Part shown: positions 11,576 to 22,706 of the stretch, piece by piece
Layout of the letters: each line of letters opens with the position of its first letter
Position numbering within the stretch: position 1 is the first letter of the stretch
Assembly: GCF_027744825.2 (NCBI RefSeq)
Contig: NC_071334.1
Span: 37,541,937-37,605,936, forward strand
Direction of reading: 5' to 3'
DNA: 64,000 nucleotides
Source of the DNA: Synchiropus splendidus
Lineage: Eukaryota > Chordata > Actinopteri > Syngnathiformes > Callionymidae
Notes under the pieces: generated by a model
What the model was told of the DNA's origin: nothing
Seen by the model: only the letters and a program-made list of their open reading frames with translations
The model's database searches: none
Made by a program: the position numbers and the translations under genes

Positions 11576-13366
11576 CAAAGCATAGGTTCTTGCATATATA
11601 TTTCATCTCTGCAATAAAACAAAGCTGTGTTCAACTCAATTTGTTGATATTTTGCAAAGTGCTTTTGATTTTATTTTTTTCTGTGAATCCATTTTTCACA
11701 AAAATAAATGTTCATTGTCAAACACTTTATTTGCAAAAATAAAGTAACCCCATTCATTTATACTCATTCAATACACACAGAATCACAGTCAAACTTGAAG
11801 TGAACTACGTAGGTGTGTTTTGAAGGATCTTCCTCAGAGGGACGAGGGTCAAGAGAGGCGGAGGAAGTGGGGCGGCATCCGGTTCTTTAATGAAACTGTG
11901 GCTACAAAGAAAATAAATGAAGGGTCCAAATGGTTTCAGTCAGCTGTTGTTTTGCTTGGTAAAGTAACATGTACATTTTAAATTTATGTGGAACCAGGAA
12001 GGAACGAGGACCTTGAAAACTGTCCCTTCTTCTGAGCTGGGTTTGTGGAGGGAGTACATTAGTAGATGTTTGAGCTCAGCTTCAGCATCGGGGGACCCTT
12101 CCTCTGTTGGTCTCTTCCATCGGTGTCCTGCACATAATGAAAGTTGAGTCCAATTACATTCCATAGTGATGAGTACGAATAAATAAAATCTGTATAGGAC
12201 AGCAATAGTTAACCTAAAGCAAGTCATGTCACTATGACAGTGCTTGAATGATGTAGAACAATAACATTTAATTAAAAAAATTGAATAATGCTAGAAAATG
12301 CTATTTCTACATACATCAGGAGCAGCAGTGGATGAGGAGGGGCCAGTGGCAGGTGGAGGAGACGCAGCAGCACCAGGTGAGGCAGGAGGAAGGTCCATCC
12401 TCCTCCTCATCATCATCACCAACATCATGAGTGGATCCATCCTCCTCCTCTCCTTAATGACAGCATAGCGTGATTACATTATTGTACAAGCTATACAGAA
12501 ACAAAGCTATACAGAAAGCTACATACATTTTTATATTTATATATTAATCTAGTATTCAGAATATCCCCACTAAATGAACGTGCAAACCTACCTGCTACCT
12601 TGCTGCTGCAGCTGCTGCTGCATCTCCAGTCATGTTGGCCGAGGTCTCTCTTGGAGATGAGGGGCTCCAGAAGAGAGAGGACGGTGAAGAACGCTCACTT
12701 CACGGCACTACCGTAGATGCCGCTGACCACTCCGCTCCTCGGTCACCGTCCTCCCCTCATATAAACAGACCCTTCAGGACGTCTCATCTGAATTTAATTA
12801 AATCAGAAACAGTACTTATTTATCTCGTCACCATACATACGTAGTTTCTACCGTCGCAGCGGTGCATTCGCCTCGTAAACTCGGTGGACATTGCGTTTAG
12901 GCGAACATAACTTTAGTAAACTTACGTAAATAAAGGTCTCAACTCACCAGGAACGCCACCGTTGTGGCGAACTTTCCCTCCGGACAAGATTCTTCCTATT
13001 TATGTTCCGGTGAAAATTAAAAAATGCACGATTTGAGCCACTCTCAGGACGGCGGAAAGTCTGCTTGTAAACAACCGCAGCGATTTGCTTCTCCTCCGCC
13101 GGGACACGTCACTCGCGGATCTGGTCTCTGATTGGTCAACGCTCCGCAGGTGGTGAACTTCTGCGACTGTCGCTGTACCCCAGTTGTGTCGTCTTGAGTA
13201 GCCGGAGTCGCCGTATGTAGCTCAAATCTTGTAGCGTTGCACACCCCAGTCGTGTCGCTGCCATGTTGGTCGCCGCTGGTCGCCGTCAGTCGCTCAACCC
13301 CATTGACTTTCTATGCAAATCAGTCGTGTCGCTCACGGAAGTCGCGTTTGGTCTGTACGTACAGTT
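10921..13366 (+). mobile_element. PIF/Harbinger-like DNA transposon fragment
   Basis: Foreign 2.4-kb block replacing about 866 bp of provirus (the equivalent of about 56453-57318 in provirus B). It contains Harbinger transposase pieces on the plus strand (10921-11575). The right edge is a CTGTACGTACAG palindrome followed by TTA, the preferred Harbinger target triplet. The left edge lies inside the transposase gene, so that end is lost. 11576-13366 holds a low-complexity region rich in CTCCTCCTCAT, a CTGCTGCTG run, and no clear second gene. Family assignment rests on the transposase motifs. Confidence 0.65.
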
Positions 13367-13968
13367 ATGCTGTTCGAAGTTTTCCATATCTTCATGGGGT
13401 AACAAGTCCCCATCAGATAACCTATATAAAACACAGAGACATACAAAGAAGTTCCTCCAGCTAACTTTTTGAACAGAATCCATATCATCAGAATCATCCA
13501 TTGCGCAGTAAGGTTAAGTGCTGCCCTTTTATACCTCCCCAGGGTTGACCAAATTAATGCCATCAATGAGCCTATGAGTATGAAATATATCACCGTTCCT
13601 GCTATATTGCAATAGGTACACTGAGAACCTATGCAAAACAAAAGGGCCAATTCGGTGTACAGGCTGTCCAATACGTATACTATGGTGACCGTGGTCGGCC
13701 AAAGCCATGGTCTTTGAAGGCTTAGATTTAATCCCGCGACTCCAATGAGGCTGAATGAGGTATGTAAAGGGGATACTTTTCTAGCAAAAAAACGAATGCA
13801 CCCTACTATTAATCCGAGGATGCACCCCAGGCAAGTCTTTTGCTTATGTAATGGAGGTACAAATATTACTTGTAAAATGGACAGCATCGCAAAATCAATA
13901 AAATCTGTCCCTACCTGGGGAGGATTCTCTGGGTGATACCCGGTGGTGTTCGTCTGGTTGCTTGCCAT
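13367..13968 (-). pseudogene. Multipass membrane ORF of provirus A, C-terminally cut
   Basis: Collinear with the 216-aa ORF of provirus B from MASNQTNTTGYHPE through the last membrane segment. It is open for about 200 codons and is then interrupted by the Harbinger block, which supplies a few codons and the stop at 13333. Survival of the frame in an otherwise decayed copy, with mostly conservative changes, supports it as a real gene in the active virus. Confidence 0.8.
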
Positions 13969-14610
13969 GTTCAGTGCGACTAAACTTGAGATACTTGCTG
14001 CGCTGCTCTTTTTATGTGCTTGCGGATGGAGGCGTTACCTTGGGTCTCCTGTTGACGTAGACGGAACGTCAGTACATCTGCTCCAATACGTGTCCATGTC
14101 ATCCAGAAGATAGTCCAAACTATTGTCTGGCTCCGTGCAGTGTTTAAACACTTATGGGTATTTTAATGTAATCGTGGGTAAAAGCCATGGAGCGTAGTAC
14201 ATTGTTCTGCAAAGTTCTATAATTTAGTTTTCATTTTAATCAGTCCCGAAGTGATATCGTAAACTAATGCTTTGGTACTGATTAAGATGTATTTTTCTGT
14301 TATTACAGTGGTAGTTTTGATCTCTCTCTCTCTCTCTCCACCCTAGGAGAGTTTTAAGAGAACTCTAAGCAACTCTGGTTTTACACAGTGTAATGTTCAT
14401 CCTCCGACACCAATCTTCTCCGTAGGAGAACTGGGTAAATTTAAAGTTAAGTAATACAAATATTATTAAAATGGTGCCTAACACCCATGTTAAAATCATG
14501 ATTTTCATCCTGAGATTTTCCTTATTCACTTCCCCCTCAGGTACTTTCGCAGCCAGTACCTTAATCCTTACATCCGTAAAACATAAGCAGGGTGCCTAAT
14601 TCAAACCTAG
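13969..14610 (-). other. Non-coding stretch between env and membrane ORF, provirus A
   Basis: Equivalent to 55303-55851 in provirus B. It includes a degraded version of the 69-aa small ORF, where a one-base difference brings a stop after 14 codons, and a short CT microsatellite at about 14319-14338. Confidence 0.7.
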
Positions 14611-17600
14611 CTATACCCTTTGTCCATTGACTTTTTTCCATTTTTCTTGTTTCTTTTTCTTGATGTTTTCTTTGACATCTCGAAGAGCCTTCTTCAGGAA
14701 CTCTTTCTCTTGTCTCCCTTTTCGTCTTTTGACTACACGGCACAGATAGCAGCATATACTATTAAGGCACCGACATAAGGTGACTACTTTAGAGATTACG
14801 GCGAGAGCTATTAGGATCATTAATACAAGTAGTATCCATTTTAGGTACCACCATATAAATTCGATAATTTTCCACACAGCTGCCGCTGTGTCTACGACTC
14901 CCTGTCCTATTCCATACATCATAGCTTCCGTCATCATTCCAAAAAATCCCAACCATCCTGCCGTCGGTACTTTCTTCCGAAAGTCACGTACAACATGCCA
15001 ATAATCGTTTAATTTTTTCACAGGCATATGGGTCCTTGGTTATATTAATCTTAGAGGCACTATATTCCTCATATACACAGCTTCTCTCGCCTTTTGGAAT
15101 ATATCAGGGGGATGAATTACTGTATGTCATCTACACATTGTCTTTGTTACACAACTGATCTCGATATGTTTCGTATCGATTATACATGAGGAACCCTGGA
15201 TTTATACTTTCTAAAAGCCCAATCGGAGCTGCTACTTTCGGCCAGTGTGGTAGATGTCCCAAGCCGTCCACACATTTTTTCCCTATTATTCAACAATATA
15301 CCGTGTGTTCCCCACCTAGTAGTAAAATAGGACTCATGCTCTCTTTTTAGTTGCTTGGCTACTTGGGACCCATTAAAACATCCAGAGCTATTACACGGGA
15401 TATAACCCCACTGATGCGGGTCACATGGATTAGAGTCGTGACTATAAACTGCCTCAGGTTTCAGGTTAGGTGCGCGAAAACACCCTTGATATCCTGTAAC
15501 GTTTAAACTAAAATGCTCGGGGTCTTGGGGTTGCCATCTGAGCTGTGGATATTGAACCCTACTTATAATGGGGAACCAAGTCTTCTTAAATTCAGTTTTA
15601 TCAAACACCTGACTCTTTGTTTGTTTTGTATTATTGATCTCAAAGAGGTCTAGCCCTGCTATCAGAAATCTTTCCGTAGTCATCAGAGTAGTATGGACAA
15701 ACGGGAATGATGACTGAATTGTTCTTATGTGGCGCCATTCCGAGTGTTGTTTAAAATATTGTTTGACTGTCTTCAGATGATCGGGCAACAGAAACGTTGC
15801 TGTGTACCTTGTAGATATATCTTCAACCTTTCCCTTTTTCTGACCTCTATCTTTTGATGAGGCCTCTACTAGGAATGGTTTTATTGCGAGATGAGGCCAG
15901 GCTCATATAGATACTTCCCCATTGGAATCGTTCCAGGAGACTTCTTTCCTTCTTAAGAAATTTTGATAATTAGCTAATTGATCCTGAAGGGCCATTCCCG
16001 GGGTTCTTTTTCCTCCTTTTATTTGAGTAATGTCGCCCCATAATTGGCTTGGGTTAAACAATAACGTTGCTTCTTTAAGAGCGGCGTACCACGTCTTTTG
16101 GTCATCATTTTGTAGTCCCTCCGTAGATGGTTTATTCCATTCAGTAATATTCTCCTGGTATACTGAATCATATCCCCATACTCCTTGCTCAGTCTGTACT
16201 TTTACTTCATAGTTTTTAACCTTTCCCCTTAAAGTGTTGAGTGGATTTACTGAATCTGGCAATCCTGGGCTTGCAAGGAACCTATGTGTCACAGTGATAT
16301 TTTTCCCTTCATCACTAGGGGTTTGTAATTCTTCATATGATACTAGGTGTGGCCATATCAGCATTTCTAAACTTTCTGTGTCAAACGAATTCCATCCTAA
16401 TCCTTGTCCCAAAATGAGACCAGCTAACTGTGACCATTCCCATGCCTTAAAGAAGACCGTCGGATCATTTTTAGCCTTATCGTTCAGACATGTGGGAAGA
16501 ATAGTGTGTTTATGACTATTCGGTTGTTGACCTGTTGATTGGCTACTTGGGCAGGATAAATTAACTGGTAAGTCGGCTGTACAATTCTCCATTGCTTCTG
16601 CCCAGTCTTTTCCTCTCATAGGATAAAATATCCTATTTTATGTATTGTTAGGTTTCTCATTAATGAGCTGATACGCGTATTTAACATGGGTAATGTTTAT
16701 TCCAAGCTTTTGAGATAAACATTTCTTAGCCTAAGCCCACCAAATTGACTGATTATTTCTGACCCAGTTTCTCCAAGGTTGCTGCGTCATCATAGGGATC
16801 CCGAGGCCTATTTGATCCCTTCGGCACTCGCATGGTTCTTTGTGACAATCATTTCCTTCTTCCATTCCCTTACCTTCAAACTGTTCATTATGGCATAATA
16901 TACCATCTTCTTGCAATGGCCTTAATTTGTACCACATAACTCTTCTTTGCACCACAGGGTATTTCAGCCAAAGTCTCCAGAAATTACTATCTGGATGCTG
17001 ATCTGCAATGTACTCTCTTCCCGATCCATTAATCTTGTCCCTATTTTGTTCACTCATAGTGGTCAACAGATGCCACCTCCAATAAACATTACGTAAGCCA
17101 GTGTCTCGTCGGCGAGTGTCATACTCATCACTCTTAGGCCCTTTGTTTCTGCAATCTTTCTCTGGTTGACACCTAGGATAAACCTCCTCTTCCCTGAAAT
17201 GAGTGTCCGGGGGAGACTTGCCGTCCGACCATGGTTTAGAACCATTTGTCATCAAATAAAGCCAGTTGTTGAATTGTGTTTCTTCTGGTAAGGAGAGAAA
17301 AAACGTAACTTGTTGTTCCTTCTCTCTTTCACGTTTAGCTTGATTCGCTGCTGTTACAGTGGTAAGAATGGATTCAAATAATAACAGCATGGTTTTTGTC
17401 TCTACCTTTTGGAACATTTCTTTAGAAAATGTGTACTCCAGCTCTCTTCTAACTCTTCTAGAAGCAGGGACAGCCGAATCAGTGTTTAACACTTCGGGAT
17501 CAGAGTTAGCCGAAAAAGGTAGGGGGGCTATATCTAACAAGAGTTGTCCTATTTGATTACTTTTATCCCATTCTTCATTTCCATAAGCTTCGGTGGTTGT

Positions 17601-19073
17601 CCACAGTTCTTCTTCCCATGTTTTATTATTATAGCTAGATTGTTCAACCCTTCTGATAAGTGGGGCATTCCACACATGGGTGCTATTGATTTTCTGACAT
17701 GTTTTCATCTGATAATATCTATCTTCTCCCATCGACCAGCCTCGTCTCGTTTGTTGGGCAAAAACTTTATAATAACAGGTTTTGTCAGAGCTGATACTTA
17801 AGGACCATCCAGAAAGTCTCATCTCTTCATGATTGATTAACTTTACTTTTACTGTTACAAATTCCTTGGAGGTAGGTCCATAACGAGTTACTATATCTTC
17901 CCAGGTGTCGTATTCACATTGGGTTTGATTCTTCCGTTTACACTGGGCCTTATATTCACACAGCCTCTCATACGCTGCCTGAGATGCCTGGAGAAGCCAG
18001 TTCATGAGTCCTTCATCACAATTTAACACATTAACACTCTTAAATGGGATATCACATTCTCCCATGCCTTCCTTGTGAGAATCTGCGGGCTCTGAACTGT
18101 TATTCTTGATCTTGGCAGGCCCTGATGTGAACATTGGGGCCATCGTATCTATGTCGACTGTTTTGCCATCAGTTGTTGAGATTATGCTAGTCTCCATTTG
18201 ATCAGGGGCCATAGTTGGGGTATACATGGTTATGGAATCAATAGGAGATGTGGCCATGACTGTCTTTTTTTCAGTCTTTGCTGCACCGAGATTCCCTTCA
18301 TTTTCTTTAGCAGATAAGGCAGTCTGAGTATCTATTCCTGTCGTGACATTGTTTCTGGGATCTTTTCCGGGTTCAGGAGTAGTCATGCTGCTGGCCATAC
18401 GGTTTTCGATCACGTTAATATTTCCTACTTGATTGATCGGACTGGGGGTAATTGACATTGCAGTAGCTGTCCAAGTAGGAGGTGCGGCAGTTTTGTCCAC
18501 AGGGTTTTCCGTGCTTCAGCGACCTCTCCGTTTAAGTGTCTTGGCGGTCACCTGACTCTTCACTTCCTGACTATCAAGTTTTGGTTTCTCATACCCATAC
18601 CCATAAGTGCCACTTATAGCTCCATGGATATTTAGGTAGACGATTGCTTGTTTTATCCATAGAGCTTGATCAAATTGAGTGCTATTTTTATCTGTTGCAA
18701 TTGGCAAGGATATTTCTCTAGTATCCGGGGTCAAAACGGTGCAGTTTTTACAACGTACTGTTTTCGATTTCCATCGTCGGGTGACACTGCTGGTATAGGT
18801 CATATGTTCATAGACTATATTTGACCATGAGGCTATTACTAACATTAATATGAATAGTAGCATTCCAATTATAAAGAGACTCAAGGGAGACATCCTAGTG
18901 GTTTTCTCCCATTCCTTGATCATTTTGTCGCGTTTCATTTGTTTCCTGGAAATTGTAGCTGGCGTCTGGTGCTGTATATCCTTGGCCTGATCTTTATATG
19001 CCAATTGTTGTCTCGCCTTAAACTGCCACCAGCGCCTAGCTTTCCAATACCAGAATTTATCCCATAAATTCAT
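14611..19073 (-). pseudogene. env of provirus A, broken
   Basis: Collinear with the 1494-aa Env of provirus B. It is open in blocks 19073-18516, 18500-16731, 16619-15903, 15788-15180 and 15027-14611. The first four share one frame and are separated by stops at about 18516 (CGA to TGA), 16731 (GAA to TAG) and 15903 (CGA to TGA), with a further break near 16620. A frameshift lies between 15180 and 15027. The Trp-rich N-terminus, membrane anchor, RRVRR site and C-terminal membrane segment are all recognisable. The first polybasic site is damaged (KRRGR then a stop). It cannot make a full envelope. Confidence 0.92.
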
Positions 19074-19752
19074 TATTCCTTCTTTCCCTTTCTTCTTTTG
19101 AGAAGGAGGGCTATTCGCGATTGCTTACCACTAGCTGGTCGCTTGCCTTTATCGCGTACTTTAGGCACCTCCTCGTCTTCTGACCCAGGACTATCAAGAT
19201 CCTGGGGGTGAGAAGAGGGTGGTGGCATTAGTTCTTGCGACACCGTCTTTTTGATCTCTCCTGATTGGTTCATAATAGCCGGACTGTTCTTGGGATTATT
19301 CCTCTCCCCCTCGGGACCAATCACACCTCCCAGGCGTGGTTCCAGGTGCTGCTGGAAAAACGTGCAGCCTGGCATTTCCTGATCCAGGACAGCTTCAGTA
19401 AATCCAGTACGGCTGAGCTTAGATCTCTTCTTCAGCCAAGCTGACCTCCATCCAGTCACCTTTGTCCTTGCTACAGGTCTAACCGGGATCGAGACATTAG
19501 TCAGTATCATCAAGTCCTTTGTGTCAACTTCTATGAAGACCCCCAACGGGTACCATGTGAAGCCAGTGAACGTGATAAGGACATGGGCTGTCCCAGACAC
19601 TACTTGTGGGCCGCATTCAGTAACAAGAATAAGGTTACATTCAATAGTGGAGACCCTGGCTTCCTGTGCCTCTTTAGCATGTCTGGGCAAGGTTCGAGAA
19701 GTTGTAAAAATCCTCTTATTGTTGGTTAAATGGGGATAGTTGTACGCGTCAG

Positions 19753-21857
19753 TGTAGTGATTCCTTCTCCAGAGATTCAAGCATGGACCTAGTGGACTTT
19801 TCTGGAATGTGTAACTTCAACTTGGAGACATCTCCTTGGGTTCCCACCATGCCTGTTGCAGCTCAGAGGTTTCTGAACCCTCCGATAAGGACCATAAATC
19901 ATTGGAATGGTCAAAGGGGGCAGAGACTAGAGCAACAGTCCAGGATGCTGTGCCGTAAGAGGAAAAACCCTGACCAACTCGTGAACCCTGTTTGGTGGGG
20001 GGCACACACAGCTCCCCCTTCTCCAGGTTCCAGATGAACAAAGACAGACTTGTATGTGAATGTGTCTTAATGTGTATTTCTGAAAAAGGACTTTTGTTTC
20101 CCATATAACCCATGATTTCCACAGGATGTTCAAGCAAACAAGATGCCCTGAACATGTGATGTTAAACTTGACATGAATGGTTGATTGTTATGTTGATCAT
20201 TATAAGAAGACAATGTGCTAGAATGGTCATGTTTGGTGTCGTTTGAATGCTTGAATTGAGATGGGAAAGTTTTGACAGATTGTGAGCAACTTTACAACTC
20301 AGGTAATGTTTTATTGTCAAATAAAACTCTGGTCCTGGGGGGGGATCAAAATCTCCCATCTCAAGACTGGAATTTACGACCCCGTTGGAGGAGGAGGAGG
20401 AAGGCCAGGCTTGGAAATCCTCGTCCAATCAGCAATAGGTGATGGAACTCCTTCAACCAATCAAAACTGGACAAGGAGACTCTTCATGAGAGTTTAAAAG
20501 ACCCAGTTTACAGAGGTTCAGGCCTCTGTTCAGCCCTCTGTTCACCCCTCTGTTCAGCCCTCTGTGCCCCTCTGTGCTCCTCTCAGTTCCGCCCTCTGTT
20601 CCCCTCTCTGCTCTGTTCCCCTCTGTCCCTCTGTTGCCCTCGGTTGCCCTCTTCCCCCTTCTTCTGCCGCTTCTTCTGGCTTCTTCACCTCCAACAACAA
20701 AGTACAACAAACTTCTTCGACGGTTCCTGCTCAAGTTCCTGCAAAGACTCTTGCTTCTCCTCCACCCTTGAAGCCGTGCCAGCGTTCCACTCGCTGCCCA
20801 TCCAAGTGTGAGAGTGATCGAGAACTTCTCCAAAGTTGCACGTCGCCCTCGTCCTACAGCGGTCTGCCAAGCCAGAGCCTCCTTCAGGAATGGCCCAGTC
20901 ACGCCACGTGATCACAGCCGGCGGCCGTGACGAGCATGCGAGTCCAACTTTCAACAACCTTCTGCTGCTTGGAGTGTGTCATTAAGGCGACCACTCTAGA
21001 AGGTTGTTCAGACCGGTGAATCACCTGGCACGAGAGAAAGATACGCCTTCGGTCCTACGCCGCTCTCTGCCAGCTACGATCACCCCGTCTGCGACGAAAG
21101 ATCCACGGCGGTCCGGATGACGATCCGAGCGTGCCATCGACGCCTGAAGCTGCGTGTCCTCATCACCTCCAAGTCACCTCGCTGAGAACCAGGACGCCTC
21201 CCTCCAAAGCCGCCTGCCTCCTCCCTCACCTCCTGACCGACCTTCTGCATCTACTCATCACCCTCTCATCCATCCATCCATCCCATTCATCCCTCCATTC
21301 ATCGCCAAAGTAAGCCGCTGCTTGTCATCTCTGCACAGATTGGTGTGTTGGGGTTCTGTAATATCATTACTTGCCTGAGGTTGACAGTTAGACTAGAACG
21401 TCTCAACTTTCCCATCAGTTACATACGCGTCTGATGCAGTATTGACATTGCTTCATAACTGGTTTACGCTTCCATCGCGATATTGTCGGGATCATCTCAT
21501 TCTCCTTTGCATCTGTCCTGTTTCTTTCTGTTCTTTTATTCCTAAATAAATCTATAAAATTACGTTGGTCTTGATCACGTTACTTTGGAGTGTATTATAA
21601 TCAATCTAAGAGCCTCTGATCAGTAAAGGACATTACATCACGAGTAGTGACTTCAGATAAATAGATTGATTACGTTAATAATTAATTAAGTTACCACAGT
21701 TAATTAATTAATTAAGTGTTAATCAAGAGAGCTTTATAGTCTCCTGGAAACTATATTTCAGGTGGTGCCCCAAACTTTCGAGGAGATATTATTTTTCATA
21801 ATATCCACGTCACAGACGCAGGCGTCCGTGACCCGACAATGCGTCACTTTCACTACA
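19753..21857 (+). mobile_element. Solo LTR of an unrelated retroelement inserted in ORF3
   Basis: A 2105-bp insertion with terminal inverted repeats TGTAGTGA...TCACTACA, hence TG...CA ends, flanked by the 4-bp duplication TCAG (19749-19752 and 21858-21861). Provirus B shows the empty site as a single copy of the surrounding sequence. An AATAAA at 21545-21550 and a TTTAAAAG box near 20494 suggest plus orientation, opposite to provirus A. It encodes nothing convincing. The family is unknown to me. Confidence 0.85.
20521..20645 (+). repeat. CCCTCTGTTCAG-type minisatellite inside the solo LTR
   Basis: Degenerate tandem of roughly 12-16 bp units (CCCTCTGTTCAG, CCCTCTGTGCC, CCCTCTGTTGC). It lies just downstream of the putative TATA-like box, so it would fall in the transcribed R region. 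Confidence 0.7.
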
Positions 21858-22706
21858 TCAGGGTAGAATATTTTCCCCTTAGCCACCCTATCTTGGGGCC
21901 ATATTTGCTCGGTCCACCACCTTCCCATGGAGGTGGATTCCCAATCTCTCCAACTAAAGCCTGGCAAGGATAGGCTTCCATCTCCAGACAAACGTAAGCC
22001 ATCCTCCCATTTCCAAGGGAGAAAGTCTTCCCACTTCATGGTGGTATCCCTGGGGATGACTGAGAGTTTCTTTTCCTGCTTAGATGACAGTTTGTCATAG
22101 CCAATAGTCATCACAGTCTGGTATATCAGAATGGGACAGTTCCAAGAATCTATGACACTGGCCCGTAAAGCAAACGGCGGCTGAGGAAGGTGATCGTTTG
22201 AGTGGAAATGATACCGTAGCGCCAAGAACTGTGCTGGGTTTATCTGCCAGGGGGTGCCTGTATCGCACACATTCCAAACCCCGTTACGTCGGCCACAGGT
22301 GCATGGCCCGCAATGGGTGTCTTTGCGTAATATTTGATATCGACATCCCCACGAGTCCCAGCAGCATTTGCAGAACGTGAAGGGGGCAGACACCATTAAT
22401 TCGATCCCGCACATCAGATGCACATCTGTTCGCTTAGGACGGTGCTCATGCTTGTACTTTGCATCTCCAGAGCAAATGAGGGCAAAAACAGGCGCAGCAC
22501 AAAGGACACAGTCACCAGGCTCATAGTTAGACCATCTAACACTGGTGGTGGGGTGAGTATAAGGCATAACAATCCCTTTTTTCCAGGAATGATTAATACC
22601 ATCCCAGGCCATAACCAAGAGGCCATTATTTGGGAAGACTCAGTCGGGGAGCATCTTCACATAGTCCTCCCCAACCCCCTGAACCCATCCTGGCACATGG
22701 TCTCGG

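Noticed and set aside
20564..20911. Plus-strand open frames of up to 115 codons in the solo LTR
   Set aside because: Composition follows the CCCTCTGT minisatellite and the frames have no domain, so they are unlikely to be genes.
21760..21785. GGTGGTGCCCCAAAC looked like a retroviral primer site after an LTR
   Set aside because: The true edges of the insertion are fixed by TCAG duplications and TGTAGTGA inverted repeats, which place this sequence inside the LTR.
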